A program made the position numbers and the translations under genes. From positions 992,001-1,056,000 of the forward strand of contig JABTUL010000001.1 of NCBI GenBank assembly GCA_015075425.1: 64,000 nt of DNA, written 5' to 3'. The stretch is from Spirochaetales bacterium (lineage in GTDB: Bacteria; Spirochaetota; Leptospiria; Leptospirales; Leptonemataceae). The notes below the pieces were generated by a model. That model did no database searches, was not told the origin of the DNA, and worked only from the letters and a program-made list of their open reading frames with translations. Shown in pieces: positions 1-7,974 of this stretch. Each line of letters begins with the position of its first letter. Position 1 is the first letter of the stretch.

Positions 1-361
1 GCTCATGCGCTGGATGTTTGCCCAGAAAAACAAACTGATAATCGGCCATGGAAAAGGTGGCATCGCTGGCCTGCCGTTTGAGCAGAACAGAGACGGTTGC
101 CAGCAAGGCTTCTGCCTCATTGAGTGCAGCGTTTCCGGCCGGTTTTGCGTATTCCCGGGCCGCCAGCCGTATAAAAGCGATGTTCTGGATAGTCCGATCC
201 TGGATTTCAATCGTTGCATCTGTCTGGCTGTGTCCGGTTGCTTCCATGATAATGCGCAATTCATCGCGGGTAACGGAACCATCCTTGAAGCTGGCCAGTT
301 CTTTCTGGCAGGCAAGGGTAAAGCTAAAAAGCAGGATAGAGAATATGCGGGCAGTTGTCAT
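1..361 (-). CDS. Partial lipoprotein, possible parvulin/SurA-type foldase N-terminus
   Basis: The minus strand is open from an ATG at 361 to the window edge, giving about 120 residues with no stop, so the 3' part lies outside. The N-terminus is a lipoprotein signal peptide ending in TLAC (Cys18). An AAAGGA ribosome site lies 6 bases before the ATG. After the Cys the stretch ASFKDGSVTRDELR resembles the 'G-x-I/V-T-R-x-E-L' start of SurA/PrsA-type chaperone-isomerases, followed by helical, Ala-rich sequence. This is a family-level guess, since the isomerase domain is not in view. The gene starts 10 bases after the coiled-coil gene at 372-719 ends, so the two are probably co-transcribed. Confidence 0.6.
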   Translation of the reverse strand, partial: MTTARIFSILLFSFTLACQKELASFKDGSVTRDELRIIMEATGHSQTDATIEIQDRTIQNIAFIRLAAREYAKPAGNAALNEAEALLATVSVLLKRQASDATFSMADYQFVFLGKHPAHE

Positions 362-371
362 AGAGATCCTT

Positions 372-719
372 TCAGGACGATTTCTGATAGCGAAACCGGA
401 AAGTTTGTTCGTCCAGGTCAGTCAGTTCTTTTTTCTCTGATTTCTCCCGACGAACGGTCTTCTTTTTTTCCGGAACATGGATGGTAATTTCTGCGGTTTC
501 CTGCCCGGCAAGAATCGGGGCCGGCGAACCTTTGACTACCTGAGAGAGGAGTTTTTTGCGCAGTCCCTCCAGGCGCATCTCTTCCTCTTTAAGAGAGGTC
601 TGCAACCGATCCGCATACTTGCGATCCGACTGAATGGTCATCTTTAAGGAGGTAAGTTCATTCAGATCGCGTTCTACCTGTTCCAGGCTTTTGAGCAGAT
701 GTACAGCTTTGACCACCAT
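372..719 (-). CDS. Small coiled-coil protein of unknown function
   Basis: 115 residues from an ATG at 719 with a good ribosome site (AGAGAGG) about 8 bases before it. The frame is open further upstream to 815, but that extension runs into the divergent promoter region and has no ribosome site. Residues 5-60 have the heptad-like, Glu/Leu/Lys-rich pattern of a coiled coil, and residues 80-110 are very rich in Lys and Glu. There is no signal peptide. I do not recognise a family. It is the first gene of a minus-strand unit that continues into the lipoprotein at 1-361. Confidence 0.6.
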   Translation of the reverse strand: MVVKAVHLLKSLEQVERDLNELTSLKMTIQSDRKYADRLQTSLKEEEMRLEGLRKKLLSQVVKGSPAPILAGQETAEITIHVPEKKKTVRREKSEKKELTDLDEQTFRFRYQKSS

Positions 720-805
720 GCAGTGCAGACCTCTCTTTTTGTATCGTTCTGTAAAGGAAAATAAAAAAGCATGGAAGGGGAGGCGCGTGTGTATAAATCG
801 TCCCC
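720..805. promoter_or_regulatory. Divergent promoter region between the coiled-coil gene and the kinase-like gene
   Basis: This 86-base gap separates two divergent genes. On the plus strand a TATAAA box at 792-797 lies only 8 bases before the ATG at 806. If it is a real -10 box, the transcript would be almost leaderless, which agrees with the lack of a ribosome site in front of that gene. I see no convincing -35 element. Confidence 0.3.
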
Positions 806-1540
806 ATGAAACCAACCCCGGGTCGGGTTTTTAATCCTTACCGTAAACTCTGGCATATGCTCGGCCTTGTGATTCCCCTGTTTCTCTATCTGGATCTTCT
901 TTCCAGTATCGGAGAGCATGCCAGCCGATTCTGGGGAATCGTGATACTCTTTTGCCTGATTGTTCTTGTTTTTGCGCTGGACCTTGCCCGATTTTTTCTA
1001 CCGCCGTTTCGAAGATTCTGGTACAACACAGTGGGCTTTCTGATGAAAGCAGAAGAAGCGCACCGGTTCAATGCGACGATCCCCTACCTTGTCGCCAGTT
1101 TGCTGCTATTTCTTTTTGTTGGCAAAGAGCTGTCACTGATTGCCTGTCTTTATCTGATGATTGGCGATCCGATGGCGGCTTTCGTGGGCGGACGGACCGG
1201 GCGTTTCCGATTTGCCAATGGTAAGTCTCTGGAAGGGTTGCTCGCTTTCATTCTGGCCGGAGCGCTGGCCGCTATTCTTTTTCTCCTGTTGCACGGGTTG
1301 TTTTTTCCGCAAAGCGTTTATGCGCTTTTCCAGAATCCCGGGCCGCTCCTTCTCGCTGCACTCTGTGGATCCGTCTTTGCGGCCGTTGCCGAATTTTTTT
1401 CCTGGACGGCTCTGCGCGGCCTGTATGACGACAACTTAAGCGTGCCCCTGGCCGGAGCGCTGGGATTTTGTCTGGCCGGTCACTATGCCGGGCTTCCCTG
1501 GTCAACACTACTCTTTGCGGTGGATCGGCTTTTTGTGTGA
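806..1540 (+). CDS. Dolichol/diacylglycerol kinase-like membrane protein (CTP-dependent kinase family)
   Basis: 244 residues with six to seven hydrophobic segments. The diagnostic stretch is near residues 112-140: a Gly-Asp-Pro (IGDPMAAFVGG) followed by Arg-rich sequence and GKSLEG. This is the pattern of the dolichol kinase / Dgk1 / VTE5 family, which phosphorylates polyprenols, phytol or diacylglycerol with CTP in the membrane. The substrate cannot be told from sequence. The start at 806 has no visible ribosome site, but the sequence from RKLWHMLGLVIP onward matches the start expected for the family. The stop overlaps the GTG start of the LptF/LptG gene, so a link to envelope lipid handling is plausible. 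Confidence 0.7.
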   Translation: MKPTPGRVFNPYRKLWHMLGLVIPLFLYLDLLSSIGEHASRFWGIVILFCLIVLVFALDLARFFLPPFRRFWYNTVGFLMKAEEAHRFNATIPYLVASLLLFLFVGKELSLIACLYLMIGDPMAAFVGGRTGRFRFANGKSLEGLLAFILAGALAAILFLLLHGLFFPQSVYALFQNPGPLLLAALCGSVFAAVAEFFSWTALRGLYDDNLSVPLAGALGFCLAGHYAGLPWSTLLFAVDRLFV

Positions 1541-2616
1541 AGATTCTTGATCGCTACCTGGGCATTGAGTTTCTAAAGGCGGCTCTGCTTTCTTTGACTG
1601 CCCTCACCTTTATTGTCCTCATTTCCCGAGTAATGGACGTAACGCGCCTGGATATTTCCGGGAAAGAGCAGCATCTGTATTTGTATCTTATCTATTCCAT
1701 TCCACAGACGATTATGTTTGTCATTCCTGCTGCGCTGATCTTTGGTGTTTCCTTTACCCTTTCCAGTTTTGTTGTAAATCAGGAGTTGACTGCCATCTAT
1801 GCCGCAGGCATTTCCTTTTACCGCGCCGCATTTCCTGTTCTTCTTTGTGGAGCATTTGCCATGCTCCTGGTTTTTCTTTTCATGAATTTTATCGTAGCCG
1901 GAGCGACGAGACTATCGCTTTCCCATTACGCACTTTTAAAAAAAGATACAGCGACTGTGCAGGACATCGTTTTTCAGAAGAATATCAAGGGTCGTAACGG
2001 GTATTACTTCATCTACTATCTGGATCGCGAAAAAAAGAGGATTGTTGGTGGTTTCAACTATCTGGAGATCAAGGAAGGAAAACCGGTGCAGATGCTCAGT
2101 GCCGCGCGAGCTTTTTATGAGGAGGGCCTCTGGAGGCTGGAGAAAGGATCGGTTATTTCCTTTCAAGGGTCCTTTGATCGGGTGCGGATTGAGAATTTTG
2201 AAGAGAAAACACAGGAGTTACCGGAGGGGATTGAATTTTTTGCGCGCCCGGCCCGTTCCCCGCTGGAACTGAATTTTTTTGAACTTATGGAAGAAGTGGA
2301 TCTGCGCCGGTCCGCCGGTATTCAGGCCACCGACTATGAAGTTCAGATGCATGTAAATCTCTCCTTTCCGCTGATGTGTTTTATCGTGACTCTTGTGGGC
2401 GCTCTATCCGGAAGTGCGCCGCACAGTCGCGGGACCGGCCCCTTGATTCGTTCCTTGCTCATTGCCATGGGAACCATGCTGACCTATGAGGTGCTTTTCC
2501 GGCTGGGAGAGTCCATGGGGAAAAATCAGCTGCTGCCCCCCGTCGTGGCCGGCTGGTTGCCCACTTTGATCTTTGCCGGCGGGGCTGTGTTCATGGTCAT
2601 GCGCATCAAAAGATGA
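1537..2616 (+). CDS. LptF/LptG-family permease of the lipopolysaccharide exporter
   Basis: 359 residues from a GTG at 1537 that overlaps the previous stop (GTGA). The N-terminus VKILDRYLGIEFLKA is the classic opening of YjgP/YjgQ proteins. Two hydrophobic spans follow, then a long soluble periplasmic section (about residues 125-260), then three more spans near residues 280-355. This is the usual length and layout of LptF or LptG, which pair with the ATPase LptB to move LPS from the inner membrane to the periplasmic bridge. I cannot say which paralogue it is. Only one copy is in this window, so its partner must be elsewhere. The next gene overlaps by ATGA. Confidence 0.85.
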   Translation: MKILDRYLGIEFLKAALLSLTALTFIVLISRVMDVTRLDISGKEQHLYLYLIYSIPQTIMFVIPAALIFGVSFTLSSFVVNQELTAIYAAGISFYRAAFPVLLCGAFAMLLVFLFMNFIVAGATRLSLSHYALLKKDTATVQDIVFQKNIKGRNGYYFIYYLDREKKRIVGGFNYLEIKEGKPVQMLSAARAFYEEGLWRLEKGSVISFQGSFDRVRIENFEEKTQELPEGIEFFARPARSPLELNFFELMEEVDLRRSAGIQATDYEVQMHVNLSFPLMCFIVTLVGALSGSAPHSRGTGPLIRSLLIAMGTMLTYEVLFRLGESMGKNQLLPPVVAGWLPTLIFAGGAVFMVMRIKR

Positions 2617-3068
2617 TTCAGTATCTTTATTTTCACGACATTTCCGAATTCACCACTTTCAGTCGCGGGATCTGGTTTGGTCAGGGTATCCACAGTGATC
2701 CGCTGGCCCGCCAGGCGGGCTGGTATGCCAGGATGCAGACGGATGGACTTACCATGAAGCTTGAGTTACTCGGTAATGGCCGTACAGAGGAGCAGCCCTG
2801 GCAGAAAAGATTTCGCAATGTCCTTTCCGTTTACCGCTTCAATCTAAAAGACATCCAGATTCAGGCCGATCACTTTTCCTGCCGGCAGGAAGGTTTTCTC
2901 CTTGAGCTTTCCGCCATTCGTCCCCACCGCATAAGTCTGGTGCTAAAAAAAGAAAGCATCCGCTTTGCCGGTGAGTTGCGGCGTTTGCAGGTACTGCGGG
3001 GCCGGTGGGATCAGGCGCTCTGGGTTTTCAGGCGTTTTTCCGCCAGTCGCTCTTCAAGGCGCCGGTAG
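2613..3068 (+). CDS. Hypothetical protein overlapping the LptF/LptG gene
   Basis: 151 residues, with its ATG overlapping the permease stop (ATGA), which argues for translational coupling and a real gene. No signal peptide or membrane segment is visible. The sequence is rich in basic and aromatic residues, and the last 15 residues are very Arg/Ser-rich. The final 58 bases run antisense into the 3' end of the GT9 gene on the other strand, so the Arg-rich tail may simply reflect that overlap. I do not recognise a family. Its position suggests a role in envelope assembly, but the sequence gives no further evidence. Confidence 0.5.
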   Translation: MIQYLYFHDISEFTTFSRGIWFGQGIHSDPLARQAGWYARMQTDGLTMKLELLGNGRTEEQPWQKRFRNVLSVYRFNLKDIQIQADHFSCRQEGFLLELSAIRPHRISLVLKKESIRFAGELRRLQVLRGRWDQALWVFRRFSASRSSRRR

Positions 3069-4090
3069 ACGTAAGCCGGCTGAATCCAGTTCAGGCAGGC
3101 CAGATCTCCGCGCGAACAGGGTTTGTTTCCAAAAACGGAGCAGGGCCGGCAGGGCAATTTTTCCAGCGGCACTTCCACAATCGCTTCTGCTCCCTGCCCG
3201 TAGGGACCAAAGCCCGAGTAATGATGGGTGGCTCCCCAGATGGAGAGGACAGGAATTCCCAGAAGTGTGGCCATATGCATATTAAAACTATCCATGACCA
3301 CCATCAAATCCATACGCATCACGAGAGCCATCTCGCCTTCCAGATTCAGTTTACCGGCTACCAGATGCGCCTGGGGAAATTCCTTTTGTAGCAACCGCAG
3401 AGCCTCCAGCTCGCTTTTGCCTCCGCCAAACAAGAATACTTTATAATCGCTGTTATTTAGAATCAGTCGCATCAGCTCACGCACACTGGCCAGCGGCCAC
3501 GTTTTTTGCAGATGGCGGGCAAACGGTGCTATACCAATCCAGGGACCGGCTTTTTTTTCCACGCTTTCTCCCACCAGAAAGGCACGCGCCAGAGCCCTGG
3601 CCTGTGTGTCAGGATTGATCCAGGGCGCGCGACCAATGGGCGCTTCCAGACCGGCTCTTTCAAACACGCGCATGTAACGGTCCACAACATGAGGAAGTGG
3701 TTGCAGGATTTTGTTCTGGGAGCGAATCATCGCCTTCTTTTCGCGACGACCTTTGACAATCGTTTCAAAGCTCAGTCCGGTCAAAAAATAGAAAAATAAC
3801 TTCAGTATCCGGGACCGGGCCGAAGCATGCACATCAATGCCGCGGGTGTAAGGCCCCAGTTTGGACAGTTCCCGGAACAATCGGTAAAGACCGCGCAGCC
3901 CGCGATACTCCTGATCTACGTCCACACCGATCACTTCCACACCCGGAACGTTGTAGAAGAAGGGCTCAAAGGCTTTGCGGGTAACCAGAGTGATGCTCAG
4001 GCTGGAATACTTGCGAGCCAGGGAACTGATAACCGGTGAAAGCAGGGCAACATCACCCATGGCAGAGAAACGAAATACCAGAAGGCGCAT
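3011..4090 (-). CDS. Glycosyltransferase family 9 (heptosyltransferase-like)
   Basis: 359 residues. The N-terminus VFRFSAMGDVALLSPVI is the Gly-Asp loop of GT9 enzymes, and the C-terminal half has the donor-site pattern MDSFNMHMATLLGIPVLSIW. Family members move heptose from ADP-heptose, or a related sugar, onto the lipid A core on the inner face of the inner membrane. A Cys-rich stretch near the end (CRPCSVFGNKPCSRGDLAC) is also common in this family. It starts one base after the DUF4254 gene stops (TAATG). A similar DUF4254-GT9 pairing is, as far as I know, recurrent in Bacteroidetes, which suggests a shared LPS-core job. Confidence 0.85.
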   Translation of the reverse strand: MRLLVFRFSAMGDVALLSPVISSLARKYSSLSITLVTRKAFEPFFYNVPGVEVIGVDVDQEYRGLRGLYRLFRELSKLGPYTRGIDVHASARSRILKLFFYFLTGLSFETIVKGRREKKAMIRSQNKILQPLPHVVDRYMRVFERAGLEAPIGRAPWINPDTQARALARAFLVGESVEKKAGPWIGIAPFARHLQKTWPLASVRELMRLILNNSDYKVFLFGGGKSELEALRLLQKEFPQAHLVAGKLNLEGEMALVMRMDLMVVMDSFNMHMATLLGIPVLSIWGATHHYSGFGPYGQGAEAIVEVPLEKLPCRPCSVFGNKPCSRGDLACLNWIQPAYVYRRLEERLAEKRLKTQSA

Positions 4091-4692
4091 TATTTGCGGG
4101 CGTACAGAGCCGGGTTCAGATTTTTATCGTTGTACATTTTCATCTGTCGGTAGAGCTTGAAATAACGCTTCCCCGTTTTTAGATCGGTCAGGAGCTCATC
4201 AAAACAAAGGGACAGATCCTCTTTCTGTTCCAGAAGCACTTCAAGTTTCTGCTGGCAACGTTCTTTATGCTCCGCGCTGGCATCGGGCCGGACCGTTTCT
4301 TCCTTCATGTGAAAGATCTTAAGGGCCAGGATACTCATCCGGTCCAGAAGCCATGCTGGAGTTTCAGAATTCATGAAGGCGCCTGGCTTTTTTCCCGGCA
4401 GATTCAGATGGTTCAATATCCAATCATCAATGGCTTCCACAGTGTCCGTCCGATTTTGATTGGAGCGGTCTATGGCCCTTTTGATCCGGGCGATTTCGCT
4501 ATCCGGGGCATCGGGGACGCGGGTCAGATCTTCCAGATGCCATTGCACTGTATCGATCCAGTTCTTGGTATAAAGCAATTCTTCCAGCGTACCTGCCGGA
4601 TACGGGTTGGCCAGCGGCTGGTCGATACGATTTTCCTCATGGTAGTCCAGTATGGAGCGATCAAAGACGCGGAAGCAATCGCCAGCCTGCAT
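4090..4692 (-). CDS. DUF4254 family protein
   Basis: 200 residues from an ATG at 4692. The frame is open upstream to a TTG at 4749 inside proC, but residues before the ATG do not look like the family. The diagnostic stretches are NPYPAGTLEELLYTKNW, DTVQWHLED and SNQNRTDTVE in the first half, and ETPAWLLDRMSILALKIFHM in the middle. These are the signature of DUF4254, a cytoplasmic helical family of unknown biochemistry. It lies between proC and the GT9 gene on the same strand, and its stop touches the GT9 start. The link to GT9 genes is the best clue to its role (LPS-core assembly), but that is inference. Confidence 0.75.
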   Translation of the reverse strand: MQAGDCFRVFDRSILDYHEENRIDQPLANPYPAGTLEELLYTKNWIDTVQWHLEDLTRVPDAPDSEIARIKRAIDRSNQNRTDTVEAIDDWILNHLNLPGKKPGAFMNSETPAWLLDRMSILALKIFHMKEETVRPDASAEHKERCQQKLEVLLEQKEDLSLCFDELLTDLKTGKRYFKLYRQMKMYNDKNLNPALYARK

Positions 4693-4735
4693 AACGCAAA
4701 AAAAATCGCTCTCTTTGCCGGCCAACCAGAAAAAA

Positions 4736-5482
4736 TCAGCCGAGCTCAAGGCTGCGCCGGAAGGCTCTTTCTACGGCCTGGACAATGGCTGCACGCACGG
4801 CGCCTTCTTCCAGGGCCATGAGTCCGGCAATGGTCGTGCCACCGGCAGAAGTCACCTGATTGCGCAAAACTTCGGGATGTTCAGCGGTGCCTGTCAGATG
4901 CGCTGCCGTTCCGCCCACGGTGGCCCGGGCCAGAGATAGAGCTGTCGCGTAGGACAGGCCACAGCGCACCCCGCCTTCTGCCAGGGCCTGAATGAAAAGC
5001 GAAACATAGGCCGGTCCCGATCCGGAAAGGGCGGTGACCACGTGCATATCTTTCTCTTGATCGATCCAGACCACGGATCCGGAAGGGTTGATAAGCTCGC
5101 TTATGGTGCTGCGCAGATCCGCATGGGGGCAGAATACAGCATTGACCGAATTCCCGCTGGCCGCGCAGATATTGGGCATGAGTCGGGCAATCCGTGCGCC
5201 GGTATTTCCGAGGGCAGCGTGCAACTGATCTGTGGTGGTCCCGGCAAGGATGGAGAGGTACGTTTTATGGCCGCGCATTCCTCTCGTGGCCTGTTTGAGT
5301 TGATCCGGTTTGACGCACAGAAAAAGAAAGTCCGAGCGTTCTTCCAGCTCTACAGCATCCTGCACAGCAGCCAGATCTGCTGTCCCCGCCGGGTCAAACG
5401 CGATCAGAGTGTGGGCTGTTTGCCGCAATGAAGAGGCCAGAGAAGAACCCATTTTACCCAGTCCTAAAAAGCCGATGTTCAT
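4736..5482 (-). CDS. proC: Pyrroline-5-carboxylate reductase
   Basis: 248 residues, slightly short for ProC (about 260-280). The N-terminus MNIGFLGLGKMGSSL is the NAD(P)-binding Rossmann loop. The C-terminal half carries the family signature around ALSGSGPAYVSLFIQALAEG and ends with the substrate-site pattern VTSAGGTTIAGL. The enzyme makes proline from pyrroline-5-carboxylate. Its ATG overlaps the stop of the upstream methyltransferase (ATGA), so it belongs to the minus-strand run from meaA down to the GT9 gene. Confidence 0.92.
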   Translation of the reverse strand: MNIGFLGLGKMGSSLASSLRQTAHTLIAFDPAGTADLAAVQDAVELEERSDFLFLCVKPDQLKQATRGMRGHKTYLSILAGTTTDQLHAALGNTGARIARLMPNICAASGNSVNAVFCPHADLRSTISELINPSGSVVWIDQEKDMHVVTALSGSGPAYVSLFIQALAEGGVRCGLSYATALSLARATVGGTAAHLTGTAEHPEVLRNQVTSAGGTTIAGLMALEEGAVRAAIVQAVERAFRRSLELG

Positions 5483-6063
5483 GCTTTGACCCCGGAGAGG
5501 CTGTAGTAGATGAACCGCTCCTGTTGCGGTTGGTGGAATTCTATGCAGAGAAACTGTCGGTGCAAATGTTTGAAACCGGCCCGTCTCATACTGCGCTCGA
5601 GCGAATCAAGCACGGGCATGGTAAAGCCTTCCTTGCTCTCGATCTGCTTGAGCAGCAAATCCTTATTGGAAGCAAATAAGGAGTCCACGTCAGCCAGTTG
5701 GATACAGATTCCCTTGTGCTGCAGAGCGTCGTAAGCTTGATTGAAATAGTGTTTTGGTTTTTTTAATGATGCCAGCCGGTTTACGGAAAAAATGAGGTGG
5801 AAAAAGTGATCGGGAAAATCAATTTTTTCCAGGGTTCCTTCCAGGAAGCGTACGGCCGGGTAGTTTTGCCTTGCCGACTCAATGAGTGAGGGGTCATTTT
5901 CCAGAGCATAACAGAAGCAGGGATTGAAATCATGCAATTTACCGATTAAATGCCCGTCACCCCCTCCCGTTTGTAAAACCCGGGAATTGCTGTGTATGCC
6001 CGAATGTAGGTAGATTTCCCGGGTAAGCTTTTCTTCCAGGTGTTTGTTGAATTCTTCACTCAT
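5479..6063 (-). CDS. Class I SAM-dependent methyltransferase-like protein
   Basis: 194 residues. Residues 28-40 (RVLQTGGGDGHLIGKL) look like the glycine-rich SAM loop, followed by ALENDPSLIESAR, which supplies the acidic residue that normally binds the ribose. FHLIFSVNRLASLKKP is the usual motif-IV region. The loop is slightly degenerate (TGGGDG rather than E/DxGxGxG), and the substrate is unknown. It overlaps ddl by four bases upstream and proC by four bases downstream, so all three are probably translated together. Confidence 0.65.
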   Translation of the reverse strand: MSEEFNKHLEEKLTREIYLHSGIHSNSRVLQTGGGDGHLIGKLHDFNPCFCYALENDPSLIESARQNYPAVRFLEGTLEKIDFPDHFFHLIFSVNRLASLKKPKHYFNQAYDALQHKGICIQLADVDSLFASNKDLLLKQIESKEGFTMPVLDSLERSMRRAGFKHLHRQFLCIEFHQPQQERFIYYSLSGVKA

Positions 6064-7073
6064 ACCGGTTGCCTTTTCTCAAGGGCCAGATCCATCAATT
6101 GACCGAGCAACTCTTCGACAGGAAGTCCGCTCGCTTTCCACAGAGCGGGGTACATACTGATATTGGTAAAGCCAGGTAAAGTGTTGATTTCATTGATGAA
6201 AACACGACCGTCGGGCAGTAGAAAAGAGTCCACACGGCCCATTCCCGAACAGAGCAGGGCCCGGTAGGCCTGTAAAGAAATCTTTTGCACGGCCATGCGT
6301 TCTTCATCGGTGAGCCGGGCCGGTATGTCGAGTTCCGCTCCATCGGTTTTGATGTATTTGGTTTCGTAGTCATAAAAACCGCTTTTGAGCCGGATTTCAC
6401 CTACCGTTGAAGCGGCCGGTTCTGCATTTCCCAGCACGGCGCATTCTACCTCGCGGCCGCTCAGGCCTTCTTCCACAATGATTTTGCTATCCTCCGCAAA
6501 GGCCCGCTGTACGGCCGGCGCATATTCTTCCCGAACCGTAACCTTCGATACACCGACAGAAGAGCCGGCCCGGGCGGGTTTTACAAATAGCGGATACAGC
6601 TGCGGATCGAGGGCCAGAGCTTCCGGAGGGCTGCGGAAAACCTGAAAGGGAGCCGTGGGGATGCCCGCTTCCTTGAGCAATCGCTTCATGATTTCTTTGT
6701 CCATGTTGATGGCCGATCCGGCAACATCGGCTCCGGCACAGGGCAGACCGAGCAATTGCATGAGCCCCTGCAGACTGCCATCTTCACCGTTTGGTCCATG
6801 CAGAATGGGCAGAACGACCTCAACACAGACGGGGCCTTTTTCACTGCTGAATGGGTCCTTCTCTCCCGGCCGGATCGTGACTTGTGGAGAACTTGCGTCT
6901 TCCGCGGTAAAGGCGGGCCGGTCGGGCAGGTGCCAGCTTCCTGTTCGACTGATATAGATGGCCTCCACCTGGTGGCCCGAGAGAGCCCGGTACACATTGG
7001 CGGCGGACAACAGAGAAATTTCATGTTCGGAAGACTGGCCACCGTAGATCAGAGCTACCTTTTTAGGAGACAT
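6060..7073 (-). CDS. ddl: D-alanine--D-alanine ligase
   Basis: 337 residues from an ATG at 7073. The frame is open upstream inside meaB, but homology begins at KKVALIYGGQSSEHEISLL, the family's N-terminal signature. ATP-grasp elements follow: HGPNGEDGSLQGLMQLLGLP, PLFVKPARAGSSVGVSKV, and the metal-binding end FINEINTLPGFTNISMYPAL. The enzyme joins two D-Ala residues for peptidoglycan precursors. It overlaps the end of meaB by 11 bases. The pairing with the mutase genes appears positional rather than functional. Confidence 0.93.
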   Translation of the reverse strand: MSPKKVALIYGGQSSEHEISLLSAANVYRALSGHQVEAIYISRTGSWHLPDRPAFTAEDASSPQVTIRPGEKDPFSSEKGPVCVEVVLPILHGPNGEDGSLQGLMQLLGLPCAGADVAGSAINMDKEIMKRLLKEAGIPTAPFQVFRSPPEALALDPQLYPLFVKPARAGSSVGVSKVTVREEYAPAVQRAFAEDSKIIVEEGLSGREVECAVLGNAEPAASTVGEIRLKSGFYDYETKYIKTDGAELDIPARLTDEERMAVQKISLQAYRALLCSGMGRVDSFLLPDGRVFINEINTLPGFTNISMYPALWKASGLPVEELLGQLMDLALEKRQPV

Positions 7074-7974
7074 GGCGCTGGAATCCTGTCCGGTAGAGTC
7101 TCTGAAAGGCAAGCTGCTTTTCTTCAAAGGTGCGGGCATCCCGTAGATCCGCGTCTGGCAGGAAGCGCAATCCCGAACGGCCGTATTCATCGTAGATCCA
7201 GCGCTCCAGAAAGTAAGCTGCCTTATCCGTCCGGACCATGAGATTTTGACCCAGATCCTGGAGGACGTTCCCGAGGCCCAGGCCAGACAGGGCACTTACC
7301 TGGAAAATGGGAATGTTCTTTCCGGACCGGGCAAGAGGCAAACTGGATTTCAGTTCATGAAAGCTTTTTTCCGCAGCGGGCTGGTCCGCTTTATTCATGA
7401 TAATCGCATCGGGAATTTCCATGATCCCGGCTTTGATGAATTGTAGCGTATCACCGCCAAGCGGGGCAAGGATCAGGTACACACGGTCGGCTGCATGCTG
7501 GATTTCGATTTCATTCTGGCCAATGCCCACGGTTTCAATGATAATGAGATCGAAAAGCCTTTCCAGTAAGCGGCAGACCTGAAACGTGCTGCGCCCCAGT
7601 CCGCCCATCTGTCCATCGGTTGCCTGGCTGCGAAAGAACAGATCATCCAGCGGAGGAAGCTGGACCCGCGTGCGATCGCCAAGAAGGCTGCCCCCCGATG
7701 TCTGGCTGCTGGGATCAATGGCCAGGATAGCCAGAGATTTTTTCTGTGTTTCCTGGATCAGGAGTGCAAGCTTGCCGATGAGCGTGGATTTACCGGCCCC
7801 CGGAGTGCCCGTAAAGCCAATGATGGGTGCCACGGGCCGGTCCTTGAATTCCTCAAGTACTTGCCTGCGTTGATCAAGGCTATCGGCATGGTTGCTTTCA
7901 AAAACGCTGATGAGCTGCGCGACACTGTATTTATCACGCACGCGCGCTCCTTCAATCAGAGTTCCCAGCTTCAA
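7063..7974 (-). CDS. meaB: Methylmalonyl-CoA mutase-associated GTPase MeaB
   Basis: 303 residues. The G1 loop GFTGTPGAGKSTLIGKL is near residues 53-69, IDPSSQTSGGSLLGDRTR follows, IIIETVGIGQNE is the G3 region, and IMNKAD is the G4 motif. This is the MeaB/ArgK family, a GTPase that loads and protects adenosylcobalamin in acyl-CoA mutases. The start is a TTG overlapping the mutase stop (TTGA); a GTG 33 bases further in is an alternative. Its place directly behind the mutase gene supports a role as that enzyme's chaperone. Confidence 0.9.
   Translation of the reverse strand: MKLGTLIEGARVRDKYSVAQLISVFESNHADSLDQRRQVLEEFKDRPVAPIIGFTGTPGAGKSTLIGKLALLIQETQKKSLAILAIDPSSQTSGGSLLGDRTRVQLPPLDDLFFRSQATDGQMGGLGRSTFQVCRLLERLFDLIIIETVGIGQNEIEIQHAADRVYLILAPLGGDTLQFIKAGIMEIPDAIIMNKADQPAAEKSFHELKSSLPLARSGKNIPIFQVSALSGLGLGNVLQDLGQNLMVRTDKAAYFLERWIYDEYGRSGLRFLPDADLRDARTFEEKQLAFQRLYRTGFQRHVS

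Noticed and set aside
5-487. Plus-strand open frame of 160 codons at the window start
   Set aside because: It lies antisense to a lipoprotein with a clean lipobox and ribosome site; its own sequence lacks family features.
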